Assembly (NCBI GenBank): GCA_029204045.2
Contig: CM055081.1
Location: 726,265-790,264, forward strand
Reading direction: 5' to 3'
Length of the DNA stretch: 64,000 nucleotides
From: Tillandsia leiboldiana
Taxonomy: Eukaryota > Streptophyta > Magnoliopsida > Poales > Bromeliaceae
The notes under the pieces are model-generated. The model worked only from the letters and a program-made list of their open reading frames with translations, was not told the DNA's origin and made no database searches. Shown here piece by piece: positions 46,477 through 59,149 of this stretch. Position 1 is the stretch's first letter, and the number at the start of each line of letters is the position of its first letter. Made by a program: the position numbers and the translations under genes.

Positions 46477-49400
46477 TTACCGCCTAAACAATTTCTCGGC
46501 AGCAGACGACTTCAATTTTAAAATGTATGAGGCAGCATCGTCGAAGAGACCGTCAATCGAATCCTCCCATTTTTCATAAATGTAGAAGGCGGCGAAAGTT
46601 AGAGGGACGCCTGCGAAAGGAAAATACAGAACATAAGAGTTTCATCATTCTACTTTTGTTTCTTTTTATGTTTCTCTTCATTCATTTTATACAAACTACC
46701 TGAACTATGGATCATTTTAAAATCTACTATCTGACCTTTCAAAAGTATAATTTGTTTGATTTCATTCAATGACATTTTAACTTCAAAATTTGGATGCGTC
46801 GTTTATGTCTGCAGGTTTAGTTAACATACTTCATGCAATTCTTGCAACTATAAATTCATTCTAGTAAGAAATTAGTTTAATTTTGAAGTCGAAGTGCTTT
46901 TGAATGACTCAAATCAAACAAATTGAAAAAACGGATAGTAAAATCAAAATTTTGAAAGGTCAGGTAGTCGATTACAAAATGTCCATAGTTCCAAGTAAGT
47001 TCTATGCGTGTTTACAAATTATTGAAGTCGCCGAACTTCAAATATCAATTATATTGATGCATGAACTTCAGTTTCTATTTCAATTGGGCCACTCCGTGTC
47101 TTCTTAAGTATCCCTAAAGAAGGGTGATGTAGCAGCCGAATCAGCTAGCCACATAATCTTCCGAGATATGAGGTGGGGACGATTTGGCAGCTGATATATG
47201 TAGCAGTCTTAATCATCATTGCCGTGTTATCCGCCCCAACATCTCTAAAAGATGGGGCAGCAACTAAATCAGCAACCACATCATCCCTTCGTTAGGGAGA
47301 CTTGAGTTCCAGAGTCCGACCCTGTCGGATCGTTGGCGCTAACCATTAATCCCAAAAGCTCGAGCTGTTAAAAATACGCAACCAATTCACTTAAAGTGTA
47401 CAGACACAGCGCCCACGGGTCTCGACCGGACTCAACCCACCTGGACGTTGGGTCTATTGTTGGGCCTCTTGCCGTTAGGTCTATTGTGGACCGCAGCCCT
47501 ACTCAACTTATTGGGCTCACCCCCAACTCAACTTATTAGTCTCCTGGGCCTATTGTCACGGGCAGGAAGTTGGACCTATTTTTAACCCATAAATAAATAG
47601 CCAACAATCCCCTCCCCAACACCTGCACCGTGTGGGAATCGAACCCGTGCCACTGGCTCTGATACCACTCGTCGGATCATTGGCGCTAACCATTAATCCC
47701 AAAAGCTCGAGCTGTTAGAAATACGCAACCAATTCACTTAAAGTGTATAGACACAGCGCCCACGGGTCTCGACCGGACTCAACCCACCTGGACGTTGGGT
47801 CTATTGTTGGGCCTCTTGCCGTTAGGTCTATTGTGGACCGCAGTCCTACTCAACTTATTGGGCTCACCCAACTCAACTTATTAGTCTCTTGGGCCTATTG
47901 TCACGGGCAGGAAGTTGGACCTATTTTTAACCCATAAATAAATAGCCAACAGACCCAATTCAATCAAAGATAGTGTCCTAGGGGAAATTTTGTGATAAAT
48001 TCAATGACCAATGCTGTAATTTACACATTTTCAAAGGAATCCAAAAATACCCAAAAAGAACGAAAAATAAAACAAGCTTTATTAAAGTGAGAATGTTTCG
48101 ATTAACCTATCTTAAATGCAGTCTGCACTGACATGGCTCCGAGGACGTTGAGAACCAGAAGGAAGAAAACCACCTGAAAATCTCGACGTCGGAAGGTAAT
48201 CAATCAGATGATATGTAGACTAAATTAGATCTCACGGCTGCTGCTGCGACAAAGATTTTAGTATTGCATACCTTCAAAAATAGCGGCCAATCCTTCCCCT
48301 TGCAGAGGGATCTTATTATGCCAACAGCAGAATTCCACGAAGAACTGACCGAAAAGGCAAGTTGCCGTGCCTTTTCTTGTGACATGTGAAAATCTGAAGG
48401 CTGCAATTTCTCAATATTGTAACCAAGTCTGCAATCACAGTTATTCCACATGTCACTTCTATGAATTAATGTGAAAACTGGTCGAAGAATTGGAACATGC
48501 AAAGTAGATTAAAGAAAAAGGCACAACTAATCTCTGCATAATAAATTCAGCACCCGTGATGCATCACGCATTTGCAGATGGTCAGCACCCGTGACCCATG
48601 CAAGTTCAGGTCTTATTCTTACCCCTCGTCCTTTGGTGGATACCAGAATACCTAAATGAGTTTAGGCATACGAGTAACTTAGCTTTCGCGTTGTCGGCGA
48701 TTGTTACGGAAACTGAACGAAGTTCAGGGTGGCTGGTTGATTGAAACGGGTAGATTGTCCAAGTAGAAGCAGGCAATTAGCAAGTGCCTGATTATTCAGA
48801 GGGATCCTATTCCTTCATTCGTTTAGAAAGAGTGATATCCTAGTCTATTGTTCAATTTTTATTTCATTCCGACGAAAGAGAGAAAAGAAAAAGGAACTCG
48901 TACATTCTGGTAGGTAGCATCCCATGAATGAACAAGAATAGTGCAGCGAGCGAGAGGAGCTTTGCCATCGCCGTAATGAAGGTATATCCACATGTAAATA
49001 AGTGGTAATAAACAGTAGCCAAGAGTAATAATACTGTGAAGGTTTGCTTCTTATCCTTCCAAAGAACTGTGTTCGCAACTGGACAGCAAATAATTAGCTT
49101 TATCAGCATTACATATCCAGGTAGAATAAAAAGTAAGCTAATCTAGAAAAGAAAAAAGGAAAAAATCATACGGTTTCCACTTCCGAGGTAGATCGAAGCT
49201 TTAGAGATTTGCTTTCGCTGCTGTGCTTTCAAATGAGAGTATGACTCGATCGTCTTTTTTAAACCATCCTACGATTTCAACAATGGAAACAATACACAAG
49301 GTCATATACGATAACAGCCGAAGCACAATGTTATTAGGGAAAAGAATATAAGGAAAAAGGTTAAAAAAGAAGAATGTCGAATGAAAAACCTCAAGAGATA

Positions 49401-52400
49401 CAATTGGTTCATAACCAAGCTGATCTTTAGCTTTTGAGGCATTGAAGGTTCTGTTGCATGTGAGGAGCCTAATTCTTGAAGGTGTCAGCTGGGGCACCGG
49501 CATCCCATAACGAGAAAACTTCCTATATGTCCACTCCACCAAGTGTGCCACTGGCATAATAACAGAGACCGGAATTTTGATGCTAGGCCTGCATACAGAA
49601 AGAAAGCAAGAACCACAGTTACTTTAGGAGCCTACTTGTATACATGACCATCTTGTTCAGAATAAATCTCTATTGTTTACCCAAAGGGGGATGCGGTAAT
49701 TAGTTGATGGCGAGTATGAAAGATGTCTAAATCGGTTTTTCTCTTCTTTTAGGATATGAGAAATCACCTTGAACACAAGACCCAAAGAGTCGTGATTACG
49801 AGGACCTGCAGCGGACTAAAAGCAAACTCCTAGGTTGCAATCACAATAGGACCCAATACAACACAAGTTATCACCAAATTACTTGTTTCCACATCCAAAT
49901 TGGTCCCTAGGAAGTAAAATGAAAAGGCATAATGAGAGAAGAGAGAGAACGTACGAAATCTAATCTATGCTATCCTAAAATTTTAATTTTAATTTTACTG
50001 TAGGAACCAAAAAGCGATAAATGTTTTATTTTCATTATAATTTTAGCCGCTGATCAATAGAGACGAGCACAATAGCGAAGAATGCACAGCAAGATAAACC
50101 CATCTTAGCTACATATTAAGCCTATAGGCGAACATAAAAGCTCATAACATAAAAGCCACATGCACCTTTCGTATCCAAGACCTTCTAAAACCAGTGAGAC
50201 AAACTCCCAAAATTTGATCGGCTGCATATTTGTTATGAAATATGCCTGCAGAAAGATCGTGTTATGAAACGTTCAAACAAACATAACACATCACAAATAA
50301 GAAAATGGTACCTGTCCTGCTGCTTTCTTTGCGGTCTCTTCAGACGCAAGAGCACGCTCGGCACATACATGACCATGTGCCACATTCTCAACATATGTGA
50401 AATCGTAGAGATTGTTTCCATCACCAACAATGAACTGCAGCAACGAATTAGCGGAATAGCAAGTGTTACCATCATTACCTCATTTGAATTAAGAATTTTT
50501 TCAACTGTTCTTAGTTACAACAATAGAATGCCATACCATGGCTTTCCTAACATACTAAAACATATATAAGTTTGCTAAATGAGATAGTGTTTAATGAATT
50601 GGACTACGAACAAGTTTTGATTATTTCAATTAAGTAACGACTGATGACACTATAAAACTACAAATAAGATAGTAGAGGAACTTAACCAAAAACAGTGAAA
50701 CACTTGAGGTGATAACTACATTACCTTTAACTTCCCAGCCCTTGCTGCGGAAACCAGTGATGGTACCAGAAGCTTATCACCTGGTCCGAAAATGCTACTG
50801 GGACGAATACAACACGTGAGAAGCCCATTGCTGCCGTTCGCCTTTATCACCAGTTTTTCACCTTCTGCCTTAGTCTCTGAGTATGAATCATTAAACTGGA
50901 GAAGAAATGATAAGAAAAGTCAGAAAATCAAAACAGTTGCAAGGTGAGGCAAAAGTGACCGCAAGTAGTTACAACCTTCTCGGGATAGGGAATTGACTCA
51001 TCCCCATTAAAAATTCCATGAACACCGTCAAAGACAACACTAGGCGAGCTAGTATAGATAAGTCTCTTAACTTTGCATTCAATGCAAGCATCAATTACAT
51101 TCTTGGTACCTGCAGATGCACATAATATGCTTCAGTTAAGTACGATAAATTTCCTAACAAAAGAATCCCCTGATTTCACCACAAAGCATAAATTTTATAA
51201 AGTGTCTACCATCACCAATTTCAATTCTCAAACGAGTCTTCTAAGAAAATGTACAGGCACCAGACTTTGTTGTGAGAAGATTTTAATAAACACGCCAGCT
51301 AGTGAGAATTGAAAAAGAACTACACAGCATTATTTATTGAACAAATGTTGATATCTGACCTTCAACGTTGACAGAGTAATGAAGCTGGTAATTGTTGATA
51401 GATGAGTCGGGAGCAGCCATGTGGAAAACAACTTCTGCCCCTAGAAATGCTGCATAACCAGACCGTGTAGGAAATAAGCAAGCAAAACACAGATTATTTT
51501 TATTAGCAGCACAAAATCCCCAATCTTTCGATTCTACACTAGCTGCTGCCGCTGCTTACAAAGATGTGAAAAGCCAATAATAGTTTAGTAACTACACATT
51601 ACGAATCTAATTCTTTCGTTGGATAAAACTTCGTATGTATATCTTCATATCTAACCAAACAGTCTGAAATAGCTAATTTATAGCATGTCATAGTAAAATT
51701 TTTATTCACAATGGTTCATAAATTATTGTGTCTATTACAACGCACCTTACGACCATAGCCTTCAAATAATTGATGTTATTTCCATTCTGAACAATACTAA
51801 TAACTCATAGAGGAACTTGCATATTTATAAGAAATGCAGGATACCTCCTGACACTTCCGCAAACACCACTTTCACACCCTGACATTCAAAAGTCTATGTA
51901 ACACTTCCACTATGTATGTATTTCATAAACTTAGCCCTTTTCTGTCTTTGTTTTGTGAGAATACGGAGCATCGATGCCTCAACAGGATGCCATGTATCAG
52001 ACGGTGAGTTGGGGACAGAATATTATCTGACCGGAGAGTTTTGTATGTTTTCATCAGAGTGAAGATACATCTACATGACTAAAATATTGTCTTCAATAAG
52101 AAGGATATCAAAGTTGGTGGGTAAACGAAGCAATAGATCAAGGGGATCAAACTTGGAGGGCAAAGGAAAGCATCACTTCCGTTGCTACCGTAGGAAAGGT
52201 GGAATGGGTATTCTAAAATAAAATTATCCTTTCCCATAAGGCAAACTAATGGAACAGCAATGCAAGGAGGCTAAACAAAAAACCTACAAAACTGCTGCGG
52301 GGGTTTAAGTGCAGATTTTTTTTAATGTCAAAGGGAGAAGACAACAATTGCAAAAACGTCAGTGGTTAGCTGAACATAGAAGTAAAAGGGACGCATAAAG

Positions 52401-55400
52401 AAGAAAAGAATCTGCATAACAAAAACACAGTGATTTTTGGTTAATGCCCATAACAAGTTCCAAAAGCAGTAGGAAACCACTCCGTGCCGCCTAGTATGCT
52501 CCGTCAACAGACTCTTTAGCAAACTTTGTCGTTTCAAATATTGCCCCATTCAACAGTCATTAGTCCCACGAGATTTCCAAACATAATACCTCATTCTCTT
52601 AAATATACATATATAACAAGCATAACATCAATAAGGGCAAATCATGATAATCAACATTAAAAACCTCAGCAACAGATCCTTCCATAATCTAATCTCGTGA
52701 ACAAGATGCTCATATTATTATAAACTCTAATCTACCAAGATTACTACGAAATACGGTACACGATGGCAGAATTAGTTGCCCATAGAATCTCAATTAGGAA
52801 GACATTTAACAAACTTATCTAACAAAATGAGGAATTATTTCTTCTTTTTTTTGGCGAACATTTACATAACTGGCCACAAGTTTGGCCCATTTTAGGATGA
52901 CTATCAAAACCTTTGAAGTACGGAAACTCTTTGGATCCCCCCAAAATTTTACCCTTTTAGGTTGTTGAGGTATTGGCAAATCCACATAACACTCATGGAG
53001 CCCTCCACACTCCGAGTGTCAATACAATGACAACATTTAAGGACAACACTACGAGGGACCGATGGCTATTACTATTGAAAGTGTTCTAATTTTGCTACCA
53101 AACCTTTCACTACCCTCCCATCAAATCAAATAGCATACCCAAATTCAAATTCAATCACAAAACAGTCATCAAATCACCCAAATCAAACAGACAGAGGTAC
53201 GAAAACCTTGAACTGTCTGTCAATTCAATCGATTTTCTTCTTCTTTTTTTTTTTTCTTGTAAGTCAGCCGGATAAAAAAGTGAGATCATACAATATATAA
53301 CGACAACACTACGGAGGAACAACCGTAGCACTCTTGAAAGTTTTGATTTTGTTGTCTAACCTTTGATTCCATCAAAACGATGGATCTCCAATAACAATAT
53401 TCAATTTAAGTTGACTGCATTCCCATCAAAGCAAATAGCAAGCAGAAATTCAAATTCAAATTCAAATCAAACAGAGATACCAACACGTTGAACTGTAATC
53501 AATTCCATACATTTTCTATTTATATTTCTTTTTTTTTCCTTCTAAGTCATTCGAATAAAAAAATGATATCATACAAAATTTTACGACAACACTATGGGAA
53601 ACCAATAGCAGTACGCTCGAAAGTTCTAATTTTGCTGCCTAACCTTCGACACTATCAATTCAATGGATCTCCCGTAACAACATCTAATTTACGTGATGGC
53701 ATTTCCTTCAAAAAGTAAATAGCACGTCCATCAAATCACGCAAATCAAACAAACTTAGGTACCAAAATCTCAAACTTTTACTTTTTATTATCAGTCAGTC
53801 AGATAGAAAAGACATAACGACAACACTACGGGGGGCGGACGGAAGTGCTACTCTTGAAAGTTCTGATTTTGCTACCTAACGTTCGACTCTACCAATATGA
53901 TGGATCTTTAAATGACTACACTCCCATCAAAGCAGATAGATAGTGCGCCAATCAAATCACTCAAATCAAACAAACTGAGTAACCAAAACCTTGACGTGTC
54001 ACCGACCGTCCTGACAGTCCTTAATGCAGGTAGGAAAGGACTTGATGGTTGGTACTCGAGTATTAGCTATTTATTATTCGCAAAGATAGGTCCAACTTTC
54101 TGCCCCGTGATAATAAGTCGAGAAGAGTAGTATGTTGAGTTGGGTGAGTCCAATAAATTAAGTGAGATTGCGGTCTACAATAAAGCTAACGGTAAGAGAC
54201 CTAACAATAGACCTAATGTCAAGATAGATTGACTAAGATTGAAAAGCTAATAGGCCTAATAATGAGCCTTTAAATACGATGAGTGCGTCCTTTCTGTCAG
54301 CGCGTTCTTTTGAGTCACACATTTTCTTTTGGATTAATTTCACACAGTTCTCTGTAAACATATCGAATAGCAGATATATCCTTACAAAATTCACCTTTTC
54401 ATATTTATCCCTTCAAGGGTTCTAAGTTGTTTATATATATTGTTAATTTTTTAACCGAACCTTTACAAATATGTCCCTGTACAAGTTGTTAAGTATGATA
54501 TCTAAAAGAGTAAAAAAATAAATTTGCCAATTTACCTCACTCACTAACCAAAACATATAATTAATTATATTTTTTTAACGGATATTGACGATAGTGATAT
54601 ATACAACCAACTTAGGACTTTTGGTTCGAGTATAAGCAAAAATTAGTTATTCCGGGTATAGGTATAAATTCAGGTACAAGCAAGAATTATAGTAATTTTG
54701 TGTTTGGTTGAGTATAAAGATTGTACCGGAATAAGAAAAATTGTGTTTGGTAAGTTAAAGAGGAATAAGAATAATAAAGGAGATTAAAATTTATAAAATA
54801 AAATAAAATAAAAAAATTTAAAATTTTATAAATTTAAATATCTTATAATTTAAAAGATTTTAATTAAAAAAATAATAATAATAAGCAACAGGTGGGTGGA
54901 ACGGCTGTTCTACCCTTATACCGGAATAACCTAGTATGGGAGGAACAGCTGTTTCCCCCGCACTTAAATATTATTTGGATATAAAGGAGGGTCTTATCTT
55001 ATCCCCTTATACCGGTTGCCAAACGACCCCCTCAAGGGATAAATATAAAAAAGTTAAACTTTATAGAGTTTATATCTACTTTTCGATATGTTTACAGAGA
55101 GCGGTATGAAATTAATCATTTTCTTTTTTTTCATTCTTTTTACAAAAATTGTTAGTCAGATAGAAAAAAAAAGTAGAATCATAAAAGATTCAGGAAATCT
55201 CCTCTACCTTTGAGGACCTGCGGTCTGCTGCGGAGATCGGCGGAGACGTAGGCGGCGCGGCCGGAAAGAAGGGCGGCGGCGAAGGGGGAGCCGCTGCCGC
55301 CGTCCTCGCGCGGGTCGAGGGCGAGGGAGGGCGGCAGATCGGCGACCCGGACGCACCACTCGCCCGAGCGGAGCAGCATCTCCACCAGGTGCCGCGCCGC

Positions 55401-55457
55401 GAAGCCCCGCCCTCCCGTCACCACGCACCACCTCTCTTCCCCGCCGCCCCCCTCCAT
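46477..55457 (-). CDS. 3BETAHSD/D: Sterol 3-beta-hydroxysteroid dehydrogenase/C4-decarboxylase with reticulon domain
   Basis: Minus-strand exons: 55457-55208, 51449-51360, 51109-50976, 50895-50725, 50434-50312, 50245-50166, 49588-49390, 49268-49172, 49078-48904, 48428-48272, 48173-48107, 46610-46477. All have GT-AG borders and keep frame; 1677 nt, 558 aa (Arabidopsis 3BETAHSD/D2 is about 560). The enzyme oxidises the 3-hydroxyl and removes the C4 carboxyl during sterol C4 demethylation at the ER. Visible: the NAD-binding TGGRGFAARHLVE near residue 14, FHMAAPDSS, the catalytic YSETK (Tyr163, Lys167), IRPSSIFGPGD, NLYDFTYVENVAH and QLTPSRIRLL. The reticulon region starts with LWKDKKQT (about 387) and has hydrophobic hairpins. 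The start at 55457 gives the family N-terminus. Introns are long: intron 1 (3.8 kb) holds a tandem repeat and nested MITEs, intron 11 a complete TRIM. It looks intact. Confidence 0.93.
46611..47322. other. 3BETAHSD/D intron 11, part before the TRIM
   Basis: Unremarkable intron sequence; 47130-47290 has a loosely repeated 'gtagcagccgaatcagc' and 'gggcagcaactaaatcagc' wording, possibly an old element. Confidence 0.4.
47323..47951 (-). mobile_element. Complete miniature LTR element (TRIM) in intron 11
   Basis: LTRs at 47323-47606 and 47670-47951 (284 and 282 bp) flank a 63-bp internal domain. GACCC is duplicated exactly at 47318-47322 and 47952-47956. On the minus strand the LTR starts TGTTGGCTATTTATTTATGG and is followed by a PBS, TGGTATCAGAGCC (initiator tRNA-Met type). 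The internal domain also holds GGTTCGATTCCC and a purine tract, GGGGAGGGGA, next to the 3' LTR. No coding capacity. The start of the second LTR in plus-strand order is CG rather than TG. Solo copy at 38823-39103. Confidence 0.95.
51450..53030 (-). other. 3BETAHSD/D intron 1, part near exon 2
   Basis: Ordinary intron sequence. Open frames such as 52328-52549 on the minus strand match no domain. No repeat delimited until about 53030. Confidence 0.5.
53030..54000. repeat. Diverged intronic tandem repeat, about 260-bp unit, four copies
   Basis: Each unit begins near ACGACAACACTA(C/T)G, at about 53041, 53301, 53584 and 53818. It continues through 'gaaagttctgattttgct', 'gatggatctcc', 'cccatcaaagcaaatagc' and 'aaatcaaacaaac'. 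Unit lengths are about 260, 283 and 234 bp. Another unit's tail appears at 55147-55190 ('agtcagatagaaaaaaaaag'), so the array continued and was split by 1.1 kb of later insertions. Confidence 0.8.
54060..54250 (+). mobile_element. Degenerate LTR of the TGTTGGC TRIM family
   Basis: Wording such as 'tagctatttattattcgcaa', 'gataggtccaactttctgcc' and 'gttgagttgggtgagtcc' follows the intact LTR at 47323-47951 in the opposite orientation. It is decayed and has no target duplication. Confidence 0.65.
54330..55117. mobile_element. MULE-like MITE of the 6547 family, split by a Tourist MITE
   Basis: It starts GGATTAATTTCACACAG (54331) and ends GGTATGAAATTAATC. ATTTTCTTT is duplicated exactly at 54321-54329 and 55118-55126, supporting a Mutator-type origin. 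Inner wording ('aacatatcgaatagcagatatatcc') matches 6547-7164. The right third is separated by the Tourist insertion. Confidence 0.78.
54618..55033. mobile_element. Tourist-type MITE nested in the MULE-like MITE
   Basis: It starts about GGTTCGAGTATAAGCAAAA and ends about CCAAACGACCCC. It is close in wording to 40653-41062, including a 'caacaggtgg...aacggctgttc' block. The exact ends and the 3-bp duplication are unclear. Confidence 0.65.
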
Positions 55458-55560
55458 TGCCGAACCCCCTCCGCCACCAACCCAACCCTAATCCTGCGCC
55501 TCAGTTGATTGAGAGAGAGAGAGAGGGGTTTGGAACAGGAGGGGAGAACAAGAGACATAA
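55458..55560 (-). promoter_or_regulatory. 3BETAHSD/D 5' leader with (GA)n
   Basis: A GA/CT tract at 55509-55526 lies about 50 bp upstream of the ATG, like the leader tracts at 13520 and 61083. Such tracts are common in plant 5' UTRs. (TAA)n follows upstream at 55558-55603. Confidence 0.45.
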
Positions 55561-55603
55561 ATAATAAATAATAAATAATAAATAATAATAATAATAATAA
55601 TAA

Positions 55604-56290
55604 TTAGAATTAAGTATTTTGAGTGTCTGGTGATTTAAAATCAATCAATTATTATCGCTAATAGGCACATTTATTTTTGTGTGATCGTTTTGTCTTAAAA
55701 ATAAAATTCTAAAAGATATTAGGAAGGACAATACTATTTGTACATTCTATCACACACTCCACCTCATTTAAGGGTGGGGGCTAATCTATCGGTCATTTCG
55801 AAGCGAGTTCGAAGTTACCAATGGAATTCACTCCAATCTTGAATGAATGGAATGTAAGATGTACACTCTATTTAGGAGTATACAAAAAGTTAAGAATATC
55901 TTATAAAATTATTTTAAAAAATAATTAATTTTTACACAAAGCGTAAAATAACTCGAAAAGTAATTAAAAGTATTTTAAAAAAATATTTAAATAAATAAAA
56001 AAAAGAAAAAAATAATTAGAATACATATGATAAAAAAAGTGTTCATAAGAAAAACAACAATGATAAAATTCAACAACATCAATCTCAGTAAAATTTTAAT
56101 CTTTTTTTTAAACTATATTTAAAAAATTTTATGTTTGAAAACTCCAACACGCATTTTCTTCAAATTTATTGGAATTTGAGGACCGCGAAATCGAACAAAA
56201 CTGAAAAATCTTACATCCATATGTGCAAAATCGACCGTGTAATAATTTTCTTAAATCAATTACACCTAAGAACTTCGAAATTCATATTAA
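55604..56290. mobile_element. TRIM scrap and decayed GTACACCC MITE
   Basis: Positions 55604-55675 recall the TRIM LTR ('aagtattttgag', 'aattattatcgctaatagg'). Positions 55733-55895 follow the GTACACCC MITE ('ttgtacattctatcacacac', 'ggaatgtaagatgtacactc') with strong decay. 55896-56290 is AT-rich with nothing seen. Confidence 0.5.
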
Positions 56291-56600
56291 CAAAATCGAC
56301 TATAAAAATCTAAAATGTGAGCACAAATTAAATGTCTTCAAATTTCATGTTCTTTACAAAATTCTTAAAACTCTCTAATATAAATTTACCTCTTGCATCA
56401 TTTTTCAAACACTTATTTTTTTTTTTCATGCTAAGTCTAAATTTGAAGAAAATATTAGACTTTTCTTTCAAAAAATATATCCACAAAAATCTTGTGTAGT
56501 CATCCACAAATAAAAATATATATCTAACATCGTAGTAACTTGTCGAACTATTTAATACCATAGTATTCGTATGAATGAGATCATGGTTTCTTACTTCTTG
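56290..56600 (-). pseudogene. Copia integrase-core remnant
   Basis: On the minus strand the frame reads YIFLFVDDYTRFLWIYFLKEKSNIFFKF, the Copia integrase signature (.FVDDYSR..WVYFLK.KSE.F..F). It is about 75 aa long with no gag, RT or RNase H in phase nearby. Confidence 0.75.
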
Positions 56601-56601
56601 A

Positions 56602-58095
56602 CTTAAGAGTATTTAAATGGAAGTCAGTGAAATTTTTCAAATTAGCATCTTTCACATACATCACTAACTTTGACTTCACCAATAATAGGTAGGTGTTTCG
56701 GAACATTATGGACGTGTACAGATAGCTAATCGACGCATTTGAAGATGATCGGATCGAGCTATTTTATGCAAAATTAACGTGAAAATAGGCTTAGAGTGGG
56801 TGAATTCATCGGGGCACTAAAATCATGATTTCGGATGTTCGAATCTCCAATATAGATTATTCAAACTTTTGTGAAGAAAAATTTAGAAATGAGTCAATTC
56901 GAATCATGATCCGGACTTTCTCCTGGAGCTCAAATTCTATTTTGTACGCCTGAAAATATCTTATAAATGTGGATTATTCAAATTTGAAGATGATCGGATC
57001 GAACTATTTTATGCAAAATTAACGTGAAAATAGGCTTAGAGTGGGCGAATTCATCCGGGCACTAGAATCATGATTTCTTATGTCCGAATCTCTAATTTAG
57101 ATTATTCAAATTTTTGTGAAGGAAAATTTAGAAATGAGCCAATTTGAACCATGATCCGGACTTCCTCCTAGAGCTCAAATCCTGTTTTGTACGTCTGAAA
57201 ATATCTTATAAATGTGGATTCAAATTAATTTTGCTGTTGATCCGATTTATTTCAAATAAATTTTATTTAAAAGGTTCTCTTTAAAAGGAGACTTCAAGGG
57301 TGTTTTTTTTTTTTTTTTTTTTTTTTTTGATTCTTATCCATTTTCATCTGAGTCTTATCCTTAAGAATATTTAAATGGAAGTCAGTGAAATTTTTCAAAT
57401 TAGCATCTTTCACATACATCACTAACTTTGACTTCACCAATAATAGGCAGGTGTTACGTGTACAGATAGCTAATCGACGCATTTGAAGATGATCGGATCG
57501 AGCTATTTTATGCAAAATTAACGTGAAAATAGGCTTAGAGTGGGTGAATTCATCGGGGCACTAAAATCATGATTTCGGATGTTCGAATCTCCAATATAGA
57601 TTATTCAAATTTTTGTGAAGGAAAATTTAGAAATGAGTCAATTCGAATCATGATCCGGACTTTCTCCTGGAGCTCAAATTCTATTTTGTACGTCTGAAAA
57701 TATCTTATAAATGTGGATTATTCAAATTTGAAGATGATCGGATCGAACTATTTTATGCAAAATTAACGTGAAAATAGGCTTAGAGTGGGCGAATTCATCC
57801 GGGCACTAGAATTATGATTTCTTATGTCCGAATCTCTAATTTAGATTATTCAAATTTTTGTGAAGGAAAATTTAGAAATGAGCCAATTTGAACCATGATC
57901 CGGACTTCCTCCTAGAGCTCAAATCCTGTTTTGTACGTCTGAAAATATCTTATAAATGTGGATTCAAATTAATTTTACTGTTGATCCGATTTATTTCAAA
58001 TAAATTTTATTTAAAAGGTTCTCTTTAAAAGGAGACTCCAAGGGTGTTTTTTTTTTTTTTTTGATTCTTATCCATCTTCATTTGAGTCTTATCCT
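56602..58095. repeat. Large tandem duplication, about 750-bp unit
   Basis: Unit 1 runs about 56602-57355 and unit 2 about 57360-58095. Both begin 'agtatttaaatggaagtcagtg' (or 'agaatatttaaatgg...') and end with 'ggagactccaagggtg', a poly-T run and 'gattcttatcca'. Each contains two sub-copies of a 245-300 bp module ('gaagatgatcggatcga', 'gcaaaattaacgtgaaaatagg'). It abuts the Copia remnant, so it probably includes Copia-derived sequence. Confidence 0.85.
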
Positions 58096-58100
58096 TATAA

Positions 58101-59149
58101 GCTGTGTTTGGTTCGGGTATAAAAAAAAATTAGTTATACCGGGAATAGGTATAAGTTATGGTATTAGCAGAAACTAAATATAATTTATGTGCTGTGTTTG
58201 GTTCGGGTATAAAAAAAAATTAGTTATACCGGGAATAGGTATAAGTTATGGTATTAGCAGAAACTAAATATAATTTATGTTTGGGTGGGTATATAATTTA
58301 TGTTTGGGTGGGTATAAGAGTTATACCGGATATAAAGAAAATTGTCTTTGGTAAATTAGAGAGGAATAAGAAGGTTAGAGGGGATATAAATTTTTATTAA
58401 CTATTTTACTCTTTATGATATAATTAAAATTTATAATTTTTTTAAAATTCAAAATATTGTATATAAAAATAGGTATAAATTTATAAATTTAAAAATTTTA
58501 AAAATTTGGTGAATTATTTATTAAAAATTAAAATTAAAAATTTAATAATTTGCATAAATTGTAAAAATAATAAAATTTAAATTTTTATAAATTGATAAAT
58601 TTATTAAAAATTAAAGTTACAAATTTTAAAAGCTATAAAATTTAAAATTTAAAAATTTATAAATGTTAAAAATTTTAATTTTAATTATCTCAAAAAATTA
58701 CAAAAGTAGAAGCAAAAATTTTAATTTTAAAATTAGTATACATTTAAAAAAATTTATAAAAAAATTTGTATAAATTTAAAAATTTTAAAATTAATAATTT
58801 TTTTAAAAAATATAGAAAAATTATATTTTTAGATTTATTAAAAAGTAAGTTAAAAATTTTAAAATTTATAAAATTAAAAAAATAAATTTTAAATTTTATA
58901 AATTTAAATATCTTATAATTTAAAAATTTTAAATTTTTTTTTTTTTTTTTTTAAAAAAAAAAACCAGGTGGAACAACTCCACTGGGTTATCCTAAAATAA
59001 TCCGTTTGGAGTGGGAACAACTTGTTCTCACCTCCAAAATTTTTGTTTGAATATAAGTACCTGAAATTTTCATCCCTAAAATTTTTGTTTGGATATAAGT
59101 ACCTGAAATTAGGGTTATCCCTCCCTAATTTCAGTTATCAAACGGGGTA
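58101..59149. mobile_element. Tourist-type element with its first 90 bp duplicated
   Basis: It starts GCTGTGTTTGGTTCGGGT; the same 90 bp recur exactly from 58191. It ends near CAAACGGGGTA. TAA occurs at 58098-58100 and 59150-59152. The interior is an AT-rich series of 'aatttaaaaattt' words. No frame. Confidence 0.72.

Noticed and set aside
47607..47669. tRNA-like GGTTCGATTCCC with TGGTATCAGAGC
   Set aside because: No tRNA cloverleaf can be formed; it is the primer-binding and interior part of a miniature LTR element.
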